Shown here: piece after piece, positions 43,920 to 55,410 of the stretch
Position numbering within the stretch: position 1 is the stretch's first letter
Layout of the letters: each line of letters opens with the position of its first letter
Source: Butyrivibrio sp.
GTDB taxonomy: Bacteria; Bacillota; Clostridia; Lachnospirales; Lachnospiraceae
Reading direction: 5' to 3'
NCBI GenBank assembly: GCA_017446685.1
Contig: JAFSQI010000058.1
Span: 1 to 64,000, forward strand
DNA length: 64,000 nt
Program-made: the position numbers and the translations under genes
The notes under the pieces: generated by a model
The model's input: only the letters and a program-made list of their open reading frames with translations
Database searches by the model: none
Told to the model about the DNA's origin: nothing

Positions 43920-46900
43920 ATGGCCGGTAAGCGGAAATGTAATATGTGGGGACTATTACTTTTGCTGGTAGCAATATCTTTTGGTGTATGTAAAGAAGTG
44001 GCTTATGCCAGCGATGACACAAGTGATGTTGTCTCGTCAGCAACAGTAAATTTCAGTAATAAAAATGGTGGTGGCTATGCCATAACAAATCAGATTGAAG
44101 GAGAAGGCTATGGGATGGAACTCTATAATTCCAGCAATGGCCTGCCTACTTCTGATGCAAGTTATGTCTTTTCCGATAGTAAAGGATATATATGGATTGG
44201 AAGCTACAGCGGAATTATCAGATATGATGGCATAAGCTTTGACAGAATGGACCCTTCAGGCGGTATGACCAGCGGAAAGGTTATATTTGAGGACTCAAAG
44301 GGCAGAATCTGGATAGGAACAAATGACAATGGTGTCGTTGTTTGGGATGGAGTAAGCAGTATCCATTTTACGTATAAAGACGGGCTTCCTTCTTCTACTA
44401 TAAGGACTTTTGCAGAGGAAGAGGACGGAACTATATATGTAGGAACCACATGCGGAATCTGCTATGTAGATGAAGATATGAATCTGTCTGTCATAGATGA
44501 TCATGCAATCAATACAGAATATGTCATGCGACTGATGACAGGTGCAGATGGAATTATCTACGGAAATTCAAGGGATGGAAATATTTTTTCTCTGAAGAAT
44601 AGAGAGGTTGTTTCGTATTATTCCGGAAGCAGCCTTGGAGTAGGTGCGGTAACAGCGCTGTATGCTGATGCGGAGCATCCCGGAAAAGTGTTTATCGGAA
44701 ACGGTAAAGGCGAGCTGTATTATGGAGATTTCGGGGCTAAAAGCACAGAAATGGAAATGATAGATGTTTCGCCAGCTCTTGCCATGAACTGGATTTCTTA
44801 TGAGTGTGGAAGACTGTGGATTGTTGCTGAGACTGTTGTTGGATATCTTGATGAAAAGAACAGATTTGTCTATATTGAAGATTTGCCTCTTGACAGTACC
44901 ATTGAGATGATAACAGAGGATTATCAGGGGAATCTTTGGCTTGCTTCTACCAGGCAGGGAGTAGCAAAAATTGTTTCCAACAATTTTGATGATATTACGA
45001 AAGAAGCTGGAATAGATGGTGAAGTAGTAAATACTACCTGCATTTATAAGGGAAATCTATATATTGGAACTGACAGCGGTCTTAGGGCAATTGATAAAAA
45101 ATACAACGTGATAAATAATGCAATCACGGATTATTTAAAAGATGTAAGAATCAGATGTATCATCACTGACAATGACAACAATCTTTGGATTGCGACTTAT
45201 GGCAGCAGCTTTGGACTTGTGTGCTTTAAAAATGACAGGAGTATTGTTAGCTACAACGAAGAAAACGGTTTTTTGAGTAATTCAGTCAGATGTCTGAAGC
45301 TTTCAAAAAAGGGCTCTGTTCTTGTGGGCACTAATGGCGGAGCTGCGATATTGAATGATGGGAAGATAACAAGAATTGTTTCAAAAAGAACAGGTATGGA
45401 TCAGACAGTTTGTCTGACTATAGATGAAGATCAGGATGGAAGAATACTTATTGGAACAGACGGCGGCGGTATATATGTTGTCGATGGAAAAGATATGTAT
45501 AACATCGGAAGAGAGGATGGGCTTACTTCCGATGTAATCCTGCGTATAAAAATGGATGAACAAAGAGGACTATCCTGGATAATTACCTCAAATTCTATAG
45601 AGTATATGAGGGATGGAGAGATAAAAGAAATTACAGGATTTCCGTATCCGAATAATTACGATATTTATTTTGACGATTCAGGAAATGCATGGATACTGTC
45701 ATCCATTGGTATTTATTTTGCAAATGCTGATGAGATGATAGAAAAAGAAAATTTTGAATACAAGCTGTATACAACAGCCAATGGACTTACAAGTGTGCCG
45801 ACAGGTAACTCTTTTAGTCAAATAGATGATGAAGGAAATCTTTATATTTCCGGAAGAAGAGGAGTATATAAAGTCAATATCAACAGTTTTCACAGGCAGA
45901 TTAACTCCATAAAGGTAGGAGTTAAGAGAATTATGTGTAATGACAAGGAAATACTTCCGGACGCAGGCGGAAACTACGTGATTCCGGCCAGAGCCAGCCG
46001 TATTCAGATTAGTGCGGCCATATTAAACTACACGCTTACAAATCCGCTTATTCATATGTATCTTGAAGGAGATATCGATTCGGGAATAACTGCCAATCAG
46101 ACAGATCTTTCAGCACTCGAATTTACAGGTCTTAAATACGGCAACTATAAGCTTCACATTCAGATACTTGACGAGGCCTCACATGAAATATATCAGGATG
46201 AAATTTTTAGTGTAGAAAAAAAGCCAAGGTTTACAGAACTTTGGGCAGTAAGGCTGATGATGGCAGTTCTTTTGGCCGCATTCACCGGTTTTTTGGTGTG
46301 GCGCATAATGACATGGACCATTATCCGCCGTCAGTACAAAGAAATTGCTGCTGCAAAGGATGAAGCAGAGAGAGCTAACAGCGCGAAGTCAAGATTCCTT
46401 GCAAACATGTCTCATGAAATCAGAACACCTATCAACACAATCATGGGAATGGATGAGATGATCCTCAGAGAAGATGCAACCGGCGCACCAAAAGCTTATT
46501 TTATGTCAATCATGAATTATGCTTTTGACATAAAAACTGCGTCAGAATCACTACTTGGTCTTGTCAATGATATTTTGGACATTTCTAAAATTGAGTCTGG
46601 AAAGATGCACCTTGTAGAGCAAGAGTACTCACCTGAGGAAGAAATCCGAAGCATGATTAAAATGATCCGTGTAAGAAGTGAGCAGAAGGATCTATCTTTT
46701 GGCGTTGAAATTGACGAGAATATTCCTAAAAGACTGTATGGTGATAAGGGCAAGATAAAACAGGTAACACTAAATCTTTTAACAAATGCTGTTAAATATA
46801 CAGAAAAGGGCGGCTTTGTTTTAAGAGTAAATGTTTTGGAAAAAAATGCTGAGAAGTGTAAACTTAGGTTTAGTGTAAAGGATACTGGTATTGGTGTCAG

Positions 46901-48182
46901 AGAAGAGGATATAGGTAAGCTTTTTAATGCTTTTGAAAGACTTGACGAAGAAAGAAACAGTGCTATTCAGGGAACAGGACTCGGGCTTGATATTTCAAGA
47001 CAGTTTGCTGAGCTTATGAATGGTGAGCTGAAATGCGAAAGTGTGTATGGTGAAGGATCAGACTTTATTTTTATTGTTGAACAAAAAATAGTTGATCCTA
47101 CGCCAATAGGAGAATTTAAAGAGCAGAATGAAGAGTTTACGGTAGGACAATATAAGCCATGCTTTATTGCACCTGATGCTTCTGTTTTGGTGGTTGATGA
47201 TAACATTATGAATTTGTCTGTCATCAAAGGACTTTTGGCTGCTACGAAGATAAGGGTTGTAACGGCGACCTCCGGAGAAGAATGTCTTAAGAAGATGGCT
47301 GAGGATAGGTTTGATGTGATTTTGCTTGATCACATGATGCCGGGGATGGATGGAATTGAAACTCTTGGAAAGATAAGAGAAAAGTATGAAGATGTCCCTG
47401 TATATGCTCTTACTGCCAATGCTGACGGAGAAGGTGGCGGCTTTTATGAATCCAAGGGCTTTGACGGTTATCTGGCTAAACCTATTGATTCTGCGTTACT
47501 TGAAAAGACTATCAGAAAACATCTTGCTGATGATGTTGTAAAGGATACAGATATTGAAGATGAGCCTGATTCTAATGACAGACTTTCTGATGAATATGAG
47601 TGGTTATATGATATTGAAGAACTTAGTGTCTCTGACGGAATAAAGTATAGCGGAGGGATAGAGGGATATATTTTTTCACTAAAACTTTTTAGAGAAACTA
47701 TTCAGGAAAACGCAGAAACAATCGAAAAAGCATATAATGATAACGATATTAAGTTGTATACTATAAAAGTTCACTCACTTAAGAGTGCAGCGAGAATAGT
47801 GGGCGCATTTGATCTTTCTGAAAAGTTCAGGCTCATGGAAGAAGCCGGAAAAAAGGAAGATATTACGTATATAAATGATAATATAGCTGAGCTTTTGGAT
47901 TATTACAGAAGCTTTTGGGATAAGCTTTATAAAGTTGCTATGATGGAAACAAGCGTAAATATTGATAAAAAGGAAGTTTCCCGGGAAGAATTGCAGGATG
48001 CGTATGAAGCCATCAAAGAGATGGTACCGCAGATGGAATTTGACGGAATAAAAATGGTAATTGATGAGCTAAATAATAGCGAAATTCCGGAGAATGAAAA
48101 GGCATTTGTGGAAGAACTCGAAAAGGCGCTTAAGAGGTTTGACTGGGATAGAATGGAAGAATTATTCAGGGAGAAAAAATGA
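43920..48182 (+). CDS. Hybrid histidine kinase with propeller sensor, receiver and Hpt
   Basis: The 1420-residue protein has a signal peptide ([21 protein letters not shown]), about a dozen two-component-propeller repeats (recurring [10 protein letters not shown] and [10 protein letters not shown] type units) over about 55-650, a Y_Y_Y-like domain, one span near 780, HisKA ([19 protein letters not shown]), an ATPase domain ([12 protein letters not shown]), a receiver ([18 protein letters not shown]) and a C-terminal Hpt ([13 protein letters not shown]). Unlike Bacteroides hybrid sensors it has no DNA-binding output. The propeller resembles carbohydrate or polymer sensors. Its stop overlaps the next kinase start (ATGA). 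Confidence 0.92.
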   Translation: MAGKRKCNMWGLLLLLVAISFGVCKEVAYASDDTSDVVSSATVNFSNKNGGGYAITNQIEGEGYGMELYNSSNGLPTSDASYVFSDSKGYIWIGSYSGIIRYDGISFDRMDPSGGMTSGKVIFEDSKGRIWIGTNDNGVVVWDGVSSIHFTYKDGLPSSTIRTFAEEEDGTIYVGTTCGICYVDEDMNLSVIDDHAINTEYVMRLMTGADGIIYGNSRDGNIFSLKNREVVSYYSGSSLGVGAVTALYADAEHPGKVFIGNGKGELYYGDFGAKSTEMEMIDVSPALAMNWISYECGRLWIVAETVVGYLDEKNRFVYIEDLPLDSTIEMITEDYQGNLWLASTRQGVAKIVSNNFDDITKEAGIDGEVVNTTCIYKGNLYIGTDSGLRAIDKKYNVINNAITDYLKDVRIRCIITDNDNNLWIATYGSSFGLVCFKNDRSIVSYNEENGFLSNSVRCLKLSKKGSVLVGTNGGAAILNDGKITRIVSKRTGMDQTVCLTIDEDQDGRILIGTDGGGIYVVDGKDMYNIGREDGLTSDVILRIKMDEQRGLSWIITSNSIEYMRDGEIKEITGFPYPNNYDIYFDDSGNAWILSSIGIYFANADEMIEKENFEYKLYTTANGLTSVPTGNSFSQIDDEGNLYISGRRGVYKVNINSFHRQINSIKVGVKRIMCNDKEILPDAGGNYVIPARASRIQISAAILNYTLTNPLIHMYLEGDIDSGITANQTDLSALEFTGLKYGNYKLHIQILDEASHEIYQDEIFSVEKKPRFTELWAVRLMMAVLLAAFTGFLVWRIMTWTIIRRQYKEIAAAKDEAERANSAKSRFLANMSHEIRTPINTIMGMDEMILREDATGAPKAYFMSIMNYAFDIKTASESLLGLVNDILDISKIESGKMHLVEQEYSPEEEIRSMIKMIRVRSEQKDLSFGVEIDENIPKRLYGDKGKIKQVTLNLLTNAVKYTEKGGFVLRVNVLEKNAEKCKLRFSVKDTGIGVREEDIGKLFNAFERLDEERNSAIQGTGLGLDISRQFAELMNGELKCESVYGEGSDFIFIVEQKIVDPTPIGEFKEQNEEFTVGQYKPCFIAPDASVLVVDDNIMNLSVIKGLLAATKIRVVTATSGEECLKKMAEDRFDVILLDHMMPGMDGIETLGKIREKYEDVPVYALTANADGEGGGFYESKGFDGYLAKPIDSALLEKTIRKHLADDVVKDTDIEDEPDSNDRLSDEYEWLYDIEELSVSDGIKYSGGIEGYIFSLKLFRETIQENAETIEKAYNDNDIKLYTIKVHSLKSAARIVGAFDLSEKFRLMEEAGKKEDITYINDNIAELLDYYRSFWDKLYKVAMMETSVNIDKKEVSREELQDAYEAIKEMVPQMEFDGIKMVIDELNNSEIPENEKAFVEELEKALKRFDWDRMEELFREKK

Positions 48183-50689
48183 TTGATTTTTTGAGAGAAG
48201 TCCAACTTAGCGTAATGCTTTTTCTTAGTGGCGGATGCGCTGTTCTGGCGATACTTACCAGTCAGACCAAGATATTGACAAGCAGGAGAAGACTGGCACT
48301 TGAATATATGGAAATTACCGCGATGCTGTTACTTATTTCTGACAGGCTTGCATATGCATATAGAGGTGATGTAAGTAATGTTGGATATGTGATTGTTAGA
48401 GTGTGTAATTTTTTGGTTTATCTTTTGTCGCTTATGCTTGCGCATTCATTCAATTTGTACCTGATGGATCTGTACAGAAATGAGGGTAAATTGAAAAATA
48501 TGCCGAAGAGACTTGTGCTGACTGAAGTTACATTCTTTTTTGGCGTTATTATGCTGATAATTTCTCAGTTTACCGGATTGTATTATACATTCGATGAATA
48601 TAACAGATATCAAAGGGCGCCGTTGTTTATGCTGTGTTATATCTTTCCGGTTGTTATAGCTTTTTTCCAGCTTACTGTAATAATAGATTTCAGGAGAAGC
48701 CTTGACAGAAAGACGCTTATACCGCTTATTCTTTTTACTGTTGTTCCATATATTGCTACGATATTGCAGGTTTTCTTTTACGGATTGTCACTGACAAATA
48801 TTTCATCTGTGGGAATGGTGGTGCTTGTTTATTTCTTTGAAATAAGAAAAATGAATGACCTCCAGGCAGCAAAGGTTGCCGCGGAGCAGGCCAATACGGC
48901 AAAATCAAGGTTCCTTGCAAATATGTCTCATGAAATTCGTACCCCTATCAATACGATAATGGGAATGGATGAAATGATTTTGCGTGAGGATGCAACCGAT
49001 GTTCCGAAGAAATATTATCAGACTATCACTGAGTACGCTACAGATATTCAATATGCCTCGGAATCTCTTTTGGGACTGATAAATGATATTTTGGATATTT
49101 CGCAGATTGAATCGGGGAAGATGCATCTTGTTAATCAAGAGTATGACCTTGAGGAACTTCTGAGAAATATAATAACGATGATCAGAGTTAAGAGTAATGA
49201 AAAGAACCTTAGATTTGAGAAGGATTTCGATCCTGAGCTTCCCAAAAAACTCTATGGAGATATGGGGAAAATCAAGCAGATAGTTCTTAATATCCTGACT
49301 AATGCTGTTAAATACACTGATGAAGGCGGTTTTGACTTTACAGTTAAAGTCATAAACAAGAGTCAGGGAGAGTGCAAGGTACAGTTTGCTGTAAAGGATA
49401 CCGGTATCGGAATACGACCTGAAGACATAGAGAATCTCTTTTCAGCATTTGCAAGACTTGATGAAATAAAGAATAGCAATATACAGGGAACCGGACTTGG
49501 ACTTGATATTTCAAAGCATTTCGCGGAGTTGATGGGCGGAAAACTGGAATGCGAGAGTGAGTATGGAAAAGGCTCAACATTTACTTTTACTGTGAATCAG
49601 AGAATTGTTGATCCGACTCCTATGGGCGAGTTCGTTGACGCTGTACCGATTCCTGTCAGAGGTGCGTATATTCCTAAATTTATTGCTCCTGATATGAGCG
49701 TTCTTGTTGTTGACGATAATCCGATGAACCTGACAGTCATCAGAGGACTTTTGGGTGCTACCAGAATGCTTGTTGCAACTGCAGCGTCAGGGGAAGAGTG
49801 TATTCATAAGCTGGAGGAGTCATCCTATGACATAGTGCTGCTCGATCATATGATGCCGGGGATGGATGGACTTGAGACGGTTAAGAAGATCAGAGAGAAA
49901 TATACAGATCTTCCTGTTATAGCACTTACTGCAAATTATATTTCAAATGGCGAAGATTTTTACATGTCCCATGGCTTCAATGGATATCTTCCTAAGCCTG
50001 TTGATGGCAAAACGCTTGAAAAAACAATAAGGCAGTTCCTTCCGTCAGGTGGCGTTATGGACATGGATGAGAAGGATATGGATACCTCTTTTACCGAGCT
50101 TCCAGAAAAATACAAATGGCTTGAGAATGTTGAAGGAATTTCTGTGGAGGACGGAGTAAAGTACTGTGGAGGCGCAGAAAACTTTGTGTCAACTGTAAAA
50201 CTCTTCAGGGAAACTATCGATGAAAATGTCGAAGCAATTAATAAGGCTTTTGAAGAGGAGGATATAAAATTTTATACAGTAAAAGTTCACGCACTTAAGA
50301 GCTCTGCAAGGATTATCGGAGCCGGAGAACTTTCAGAACTTGCCAGAAATTTAGAAGAGGCTGGAAAAAAGAACGATAAAGAGTTTATAATAAATAGTAA
50401 CGATAGATTAATAAAACTATTTCAGAGTTATAAAGATAAGCTGTCAGGATTGGTTGAAGAACAGGATGATAGTGGAAAGGCTCTGATTGATGACGGCGAG
50501 CTCAAAGAAGCGTATATGGCGCTTAAGGAACTGGCACCGCAGATGGACTATGATGGCATCGAGTTAGTACTTGAGGGTATAGGTGAATACAGGCTCCCTG
50601 ATGAAGATAAGAAAGTTATTACAGAAATTGAAAAGGCATTAAAAACATTTAACTGGGACAAAATGGAAGAAATACTTGAGAAAGTTTAA
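48179..50689 (+). CDS. Hybrid histidine kinase with 7TM-like sensor, receiver and Hpt
   Basis: The 836-residue protein has six to seven membrane spans in the first 225 residues and no large extracellular domain. HisKA ([19 protein letters not shown]), an ATPase domain ([12 protein letters not shown]), a receiver ([21 protein letters not shown]) and an Hpt domain ([13 protein letters not shown]) follow. The catalytic part is closely similar to that of the preceding kinase, so the two arose by duplication with different sensors. A membrane-embedded sensor suits a hydrophobic ligand or a membrane state. It is translationally coupled to the upstream gene. Confidence 0.92.
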   Translation: MIDFLREVQLSVMLFLSGGCAVLAILTSQTKILTSRRRLALEYMEITAMLLLISDRLAYAYRGDVSNVGYVIVRVCNFLVYLLSLMLAHSFNLYLMDLYRNEGKLKNMPKRLVLTEVTFFFGVIMLIISQFTGLYYTFDEYNRYQRAPLFMLCYIFPVVIAFFQLTVIIDFRRSLDRKTLIPLILFTVVPYIATILQVFFYGLSLTNISSVGMVVLVYFFEIRKMNDLQAAKVAAEQANTAKSRFLANMSHEIRTPINTIMGMDEMILREDATDVPKKYYQTITEYATDIQYASESLLGLINDILDISQIESGKMHLVNQEYDLEELLRNIITMIRVKSNEKNLRFEKDFDPELPKKLYGDMGKIKQIVLNILTNAVKYTDEGGFDFTVKVINKSQGECKVQFAVKDTGIGIRPEDIENLFSAFARLDEIKNSNIQGTGLGLDISKHFAELMGGKLECESEYGKGSTFTFTVNQRIVDPTPMGEFVDAVPIPVRGAYIPKFIAPDMSVLVVDDNPMNLTVIRGLLGATRMLVATAASGEECIHKLEESSYDIVLLDHMMPGMDGLETVKKIREKYTDLPVIALTANYISNGEDFYMSHGFNGYLPKPVDGKTLEKTIRQFLPSGGVMDMDEKDMDTSFTELPEKYKWLENVEGISVEDGVKYCGGAENFVSTVKLFRETIDENVEAINKAFEEEDIKFYTVKVHALKSSARIIGAGELSELARNLEEAGKKNDKEFIINSNDRLIKLFQSYKDKLSGLVEEQDDSGKALIDDGELKEAYMALKELAPQMDYDGIELVLEGIGEYRLPDEDKKVITEIEKALKTFNWDKMEEILEKV

Positions 50690-50704
50690 CAGCGGAGGAC
50701 TTTA

Positions 50705-51466
50705 ATGGAGCGCACAAAGATACTCATAATCGGAGAAAAAGAATCTTTTATTATAAGAGTTCTTTTGAAAAAGCTAGAAGATGCCAGGATTGAAGCTTTA
50801 TTTGCAACACAGGATGTCAATAATATAGAAGAACAGTGGACCGGGATTTCAATGGTGGCTCTTTATGCTGAACAGTCAGGTGAAGTTTCATCTGAAATTC
50901 TGAGATTTCTTATTGATAAGCTGGAAAATGACGACAAGCAGGTATGTCTTATCGGAGAACCTATCGATACTGACAGACTGGCCAATCAGATACCTCAGGA
51001 GCTTGTCAGCAGAGTATTTCCAAGACCGCTTGATTACGACGAGTTTATATCTTTTGTAAATGGATATTCCAAAAAAGCAAAGACAGGTGAACTCAAAAAG
51101 AGCATATTGATAGTTGATGATGATCCCAATTACATGAGTGTTGTAAGAGAGTGGCTCAAAGATACCTATAAGGTTTCGATGGCTACATCCGGACTTCGTG
51201 CTATCAAATGGCTTGTTAATAATAAAGTTGATCTTATTCTTCTTGATTATGAGATGCCGGTTACAGATGGACCGAAGGTACTGGAAATGCTTAGGGCGGA
51301 TGATGAAACCAGAAAGATTCCTGTCATTTTTTTGACCGGAAGAGATGACAAGGATAGTGTAATGGCAGTTGTATCTCTTAAGCCTGAAGGATATTTTCTT
51401 AAGACAATCGGCAAAGAAGAGCTGATGTCAAAACTAAAGATGTTTTTCCTTCCGAAAGGGGACTGA
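50705..51466 (+). CDS. Response regulator with a degenerate and an intact receiver
   Basis: Residues about 1-125 resemble a receiver-like fold (ERTKILIIGEKESFIIRVLL) without the phospho-acceptor Asp. Residues about 130-253 are an intact receiver (SILIVDDDPNYMSVVREWL, LILLDYEMPVTDG with the acceptor Asp, VIFLTGRDD). There is no DNA-binding or enzymatic output. It could be the phosphate sink of the two upstream kinases or act by binding a partner, such as the flagellar switch or the HD-GYP protein. GCGGAGG precedes the ATG. Confidence 0.82.
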   Translation: MERTKILIIGEKESFIIRVLLKKLEDARIEALFATQDVNNIEEQWTGISMVALYAEQSGEVSSEILRFLIDKLENDDKQVCLIGEPIDTDRLANQIPQELVSRVFPRPLDYDEFISFVNGYSKKAKTGELKKSILIVDDDPNYMSVVREWLKDTYKVSMATSGLRAIKWLVNNKVDLILLDYEMPVTDGPKVLEMLRADDETRKIPVIFLTGRDDKDSVMAVVSLKPEGYFLKTIGKEELMSKLKMFFLPKGD

Positions 51467-51473
51467 TGGTATA

Positions 51474-52661
51474 GTGCGAATACTATATTATGACTGGGAT
51501 GAATTTAACGGTGAAGACTGTCGCGACGCAATGAGAAGGCTTGGCCATTGCGTTGATACTTTTAAACTGAACATGAAGGGCTATGATCTTACTGATGAAA
51601 TAGACAGTAAGATCAGGAGTCTTGTGCTTAAAGAAGATGATAATAGAAAAAGATATTATGATCTTCTTTTTAGTTTTGATTTTTATCCGAATATATCTGA
51701 GGCTTGCCAGAAATATGACATGCGCTATGTTTCATGGGTGTTTGACTGCCCGCATTATACACTTGATTCACATCATGTCAATAATCCTGTAAATCGTATA
51801 TTTGTTTTTGATAAGATTCTTTATGAAAACATGCGAAAAAAAGGCGTAACTACTGTCGGATACTCACCTCTTGCAGTAAATGAAAAGCGCCTTGCCAAGT
51901 TGTGTGAAGAACTTGATGCACAGACTGATGGAAATATCGTGTATGAGCATGAAGTGTGCTTTTTGGGCAATCTTTATGACAATGAGTTTAACTTTTATGA
52001 TCAGGTGAAATATTTGCCGGAGGAACTAAAAGGGTATATAGATATAGTTCTTAAGGCTCAAGAAAAAATATTTGGTCATGATCTTTTTACTGATGAAAAG
52101 GCTATAAGAGAAGAACACATTAAAAGACTTAGAAAGTATATTAAGTTTGAGGATAGCGGCAAATATGAAATAGACTACGATGAAGTAATAAGGGATATTT
52201 TAAGGAAAAAGGTTACTGTGAATGAACGCAGGAATATAATGGAAATGATGGGAAAGTATTTTGATACAGTAATATATACTAATCCGGATGCAAGGCCGAT
52301 TGAAGGTGTTAATAATTTAGGGCTTGCAAATTATACTACCAAGATGCCAAGAGTATTTCACAGAAGTAAGATTAATTTAAATATATCTTTGCGTTCAATT
52401 CTTTCTGGAGTTCCCCTCAGAGTAGTGGATATTCTGGCAGCAGGCGGGTTTCTTATAACAAATTATCAGGCGGAGATTGCTGAGTATTTCGTAGATGGCA
52501 AAGAGCTGGTAATAGCCTATACACCGGAGGATATGGTAGAAAAGACGGCGTACTACCTCTCACATGATGAGGAGAGAAAAGAGATAGCCAAAAACGGGAA
52601 GAAGAAGGTGTATGAGAAATTTGCGTATACCAAATTATTGCCGGAAATATTGGATTTATGA
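51474..52661 (+). CDS. CgeB-like glycosyltransferase (copy 1)
   Basis: The 395-residue protein has an N-terminal Rossmann-like half (MRILYYDWDEFNGEDCRDAM, then RYVSWVFDCPHY) and a C-terminal GT-B half with SKINLNISLRSILSGVPLR and DILAAGGFLITNYQAEIAEY. It begins with GTG, seven bases after the regulator stop. Two relatives occur in the window (55926-57077 and 59317-60489), all around flagellar genes, so flagellin glycosylation is the likely job. The sugar is unknown. No signal peptide or span is seen. Confidence 0.8.
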   Translation: MRILYYDWDEFNGEDCRDAMRRLGHCVDTFKLNMKGYDLTDEIDSKIRSLVLKEDDNRKRYYDLLFSFDFYPNISEACQKYDMRYVSWVFDCPHYTLDSHHVNNPVNRIFVFDKILYENMRKKGVTTVGYSPLAVNEKRLAKLCEELDAQTDGNIVYEHEVCFLGNLYDNEFNFYDQVKYLPEELKGYIDIVLKAQEKIFGHDLFTDEKAIREEHIKRLRKYIKFEDSGKYEIDYDEVIRDILRKKVTVNERRNIMEMMGKYFDTVIYTNPDARPIEGVNNLGLANYTTKMPRVFHRSKINLNISLRSILSGVPLRVVDILAAGGFLITNYQAEIAEYFVDGKELVIAYTPEDMVEKTAYYLSHDEERKEIAKNGKKKVYEKFAYTKLLPEILDL

Positions 52662-52664
52662 CCG

Positions 52665-52702
52665 AAAATCCTAAAATTTTTATAAATTTTGGGATTTTTT
52701 TT
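52665..52702 (+). terminator. Terminator of the kinase operon
   Basis: An AT-rich 15-bp stem (52665-52679 with 52684-52698, one wobble), a four-base loop and a T-run to 52702. Confidence 0.88.
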
Positions 52703-52711
52703 ATTGGGATA

Positions 52712-52738
52712 TAAATATATTTAATGCTTATCCGATAT
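52712..52738 (+). promoter_or_regulatory. Sigma-28 promoter of flaG-fliD-fliS
   Basis: TAAATATA, an 11-base spacer and TCCGATAT match the flagellar sigma factor consensus (TAAA, then GCCGATAT) with one mismatch in the -10. It lies about 100 bases before the flaG start. Confidence 0.75.
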
Positions 52739-52834
52739 AGAGGATAGGAAATGCTTTAAGTATATTTATGTATTTGTAATAGATGAAGTTGGTTAGAAAG
52801 GTAGCTTGAATAGCCAAGCATGGAGGTAAGAAAG

Positions 52835-53320
52835 ATGGGAATGGAAGCAATTAACGGCTTTTCGCCTCTAATACAGCAGGCACAGCCGCAAGCAAAAACT
52901 CAGGCGCAAGAGTCAAGTCAGTCCCAGTCTGAAATTGCTAATTCAGAATCCAATGGTTCATTACAGTCAGTTGAAGTTAAGGTAGAAGCCGCAGAAAATT
53001 CAGCTGGTACTAAAGATGATGCGCTGAAAGAAAATCTGGAAAGTAATCAAGAGGCAATAAAAGCACATCTTGAAGAGTCTGAAGAAAAAATTCAGGCAGA
53101 CAATGCCAAAGTTAAAAAAGCAATTTCTGAGATGGCGAAAAATATGACTTCTAATGCAGAGGCTGTATTTGGGATTCATGAAAAAACCAACAGAGTTACT
53201 ATTAAGATGGTAGATAAGGATACCAAGAAAGTCATAAAAGAGTTTCCACCGGAAGCGACGCTTGATATGATTGCAAAGGTATGGGAAATTGCCGGAATAA
53301 TGGTGGATGAAAAACGCTGA
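52835..53320 (+). CDS. flaG: FlaG family protein
   Basis: The 161-residue protein has a low-complexity Gln/Glu/Ser-rich first two thirds and the conserved FlaG end (VFGIHEKTNRVTIKMVDKD, then KVIKEFPPEATLDM). FlaG affects filament length in other bacteria. The ATG at 52835 has GGAGG at the right distance; an in-frame ATG at 52820 overlaps that site. It precedes fliD, the usual arrangement. Confidence 0.88.
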   Translation: MGMEAINGFSPLIQQAQPQAKTQAQESSQSQSEIANSESNGSLQSVEVKVEAAENSAGTKDDALKENLESNQEAIKAHLEESEEKIQADNAKVKKAISEMAKNMTSNAEAVFGIHEKTNRVTIKMVDKDTKKVIKEFPPEATLDMIAKVWEIAGIMVDEKR

Positions 53321-53389
53321 TTTGGAAACAGCTTAAAAGGAAAAGGATTTCCTGTGTAACACGCTCATGGATTGAGAAAGGAGAAAATT

Positions 53390-54913
53390 ATGCCGATACG
53401 AATTACCGGAATGAATTCAGGTCTTGATACTGAAAGTATCATAACCGCTTTAACACAGTCAAAACAGGATAAACTTGATAAAGCTAAAGGTGATCAGAAA
53501 AAGCTTACATGGACACAGGATAAATGGAAAGACTTAAACAAAAAAGTCATTTCATTTTATAATGGATCACTTAGTAACATGAGATTTTCTACTGCTTATA
53601 CTAAAAAGACTACTTCTGTATCCAACTCAAGTGCTGCATCTGTTATTACCGGAGAAAATGCGATGGATGCGACACAGACACTTGACATCACAAGGCTTTC
53701 TAAATCAGCTTATCTAACGGGGCAGGAAGTTAAAACAGACAGTGGAAAAGCAAGTAAGTCTACTACGGCTTCTGAACTTGGTCTGACTGTCGGAGATAAG
53801 ATTAAGTTTGCTATTGGCGGCGATGAAAGTGATGTTTTGGAGGTCAGTATAGAAGAGGGCGATACAGTTGACAGCATACTTTCAAAGCTTAAAAATGCTT
53901 CGTCAAGCGGAACAGGCACTAAGCTTAATTTTAACTATGATGAGAATAACGGAAGATTCTTTGTATCATCAAAGGAGGCAGGCAAAGCAGCTTCTTTTGA
54001 AGTGCTTGAGTCAACAGCTATGACAAAGCTGGGACTTACTGTGAAGAGTGATGGTTCTAACTATATTGCCGGAACAAGTGCAGAGATTGTTTTAAATGGT
54101 GAAACTTATACATCAGACAGCAATACCTTTGAAATCAATGGTCTTACCATTACGGCCAATGAAGTTGCTTCAGGAATAACACTTACTACCAAGCAGGATA
54201 CGAGCGGTATTTACGATAATATCAAGACACTTATCAAGGATTACAATGCTCTTATGAAAGAGTTTGCTACTCTTTATAATGCAGATAAAGCTTCTAAATA
54301 TAAAATGCTGACTGATGATCAGAAAGAAGAATTGTCTGATAAAGAAGTTGAAGAGTGGGAAAACAAAATTAAAGAAGGACTTCTTAGTAAAGACGAGACA
54401 ATAGGCACTATAAGAAATGCCATGAGAGATGTAATGGGTTCTTCATTTAATATTACTATGAAGGATGGAACGACAAAGAGCTTGTCACTTGCAAGCTTTG
54501 GTATTACGACGGGAAGCTATTTCTCTACAGAAGAAAATGAGAGAGATGTTTTACATATAGATGGTGATCCGGATGATACATCTACAAGTGGAAATACAGA
54601 TTTATTGAAACAAATGATTTCTACAGATCCGCAGGCTGTACAGGACTTCTTCATGAATCTGTCAAAGAGTGTATACAGCAGCCTTTCAAATTTGATGAAA
54701 GGTACAGAATACAGCAGTTCATTCACAATTTATGAAGATAAGCTCATGGCATCACAGTATAGTGCATATAATACAAAAATATCTGATGCACAGTCTGCTT
54801 TGGAGGCAGCTCAGGACAAGCTATACAGCAAGTTCTCCAAGATGGAGACAGCACTGTCCAAGATTAACAGTACAAGCGGATCACTTTCAGGGTTCTTTGG
54901 ATCAGGAGGCTGA
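53390..54913 (+). CDS. fliD: Flagellar filament cap protein FliD
   Basis: The 507-residue protein starts PIRITGMNSGLDTESIITAL and shows FliD_N and FliD_C features, with heptad-rich helices at both ends (final region KISDAQSALEAAQDKLYSKF, then METALSKI). It caps the filament and guides flagellin assembly. The start ATG at 53390 is preceded by GAAAGGAG. The gene order flaG-fliD-fliS is standard. Confidence 0.95.
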   Translation: MPIRITGMNSGLDTESIITALTQSKQDKLDKAKGDQKKLTWTQDKWKDLNKKVISFYNGSLSNMRFSTAYTKKTTSVSNSSAASVITGENAMDATQTLDITRLSKSAYLTGQEVKTDSGKASKSTTASELGLTVGDKIKFAIGGDESDVLEVSIEEGDTVDSILSKLKNASSSGTGTKLNFNYDENNGRFFVSSKEAGKAASFEVLESTAMTKLGLTVKSDGSNYIAGTSAEIVLNGETYTSDSNTFEINGLTITANEVASGITLTTKQDTSGIYDNIKTLIKDYNALMKEFATLYNADKASKYKMLTDDQKEELSDKEVEEWENKIKEGLLSKDETIGTIRNAMRDVMGSSFNITMKDGTTKSLSLASFGITTGSYFSTEENERDVLHIDGDPDDTSTSGNTDLLKQMISTDPQAVQDFFMNLSKSVYSSLSNLMKGTEYSSSFTIYEDKLMASQYSAYNTKISDAQSALEAAQDKLYSKFSKMETALSKINSTSGSLSGFFGSGG

Positions 54914-54996
54914 TAAATAAAATATTGCTTTTACAACGAAGTTTCGTGGAGGCAATATCTCAGTCAAAAAATAAAAAAGAATGAGAGGGAGTAAAT

Positions 54997-55398
54997 ATGC
55001 CAGTATTATCACCACAGCAAAATGCATATGCGCAGTACAAAAATAATAAGATCATGACAGCTTCGGCTCCGGAACTTACACTTATGCTATATGACGGAGC
55101 AATCAAGTACCTTAATGTTGCAGATTTTGCACTTGAAAAAAAGGATCTTAATAAAGCAAATACAAATATTGTAAAAACCGAAAAAATAATTGATTATCTG
55201 AGAAATACACTTGATATGAAGTATCCGGTGGCTCAGGATTTTGAGAATATGTACTCGTATATTTCAAGAAGACTGGTTGAAGCAAATATCTCAAAAGACA
55301 GAGAAATTGTTGCCGAAATCAATAAGCATATGCATGCCATCAGAGATAATTGGATTGAAGTAATGAAAGCTAATCATATTATGGTGAAGGATGCTTGA
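54997..55398 (+). CDS. fliS: Flagellin chaperone FliS
   Basis: The 133-residue helical protein matches FliS (NAYAQYKNNKIMTASAPELT, LMLYDGAIKYL, the C-terminal VMKANH). It binds the C-terminus of flagellin in the cytoplasm to stop early polymerisation. It lies 83 bases after fliD, with a short hairpin (ATATTGC/GCAATAT) in the gap, and 12 bases before the next gene. Confidence 0.95.
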   Translation: MPVLSPQQNAYAQYKNNKIMTASAPELTLMLYDGAIKYLNVADFALEKKDLNKANTNIVKTEKIIDYLRNTLDMKYPVAQDFENMYSYISRRLVEANISKDREIVAEINKHMHAIRDNWIEVMKANHIMVKDA

Positions 55399-55410
55399 GG
55401 GGGATAAATC

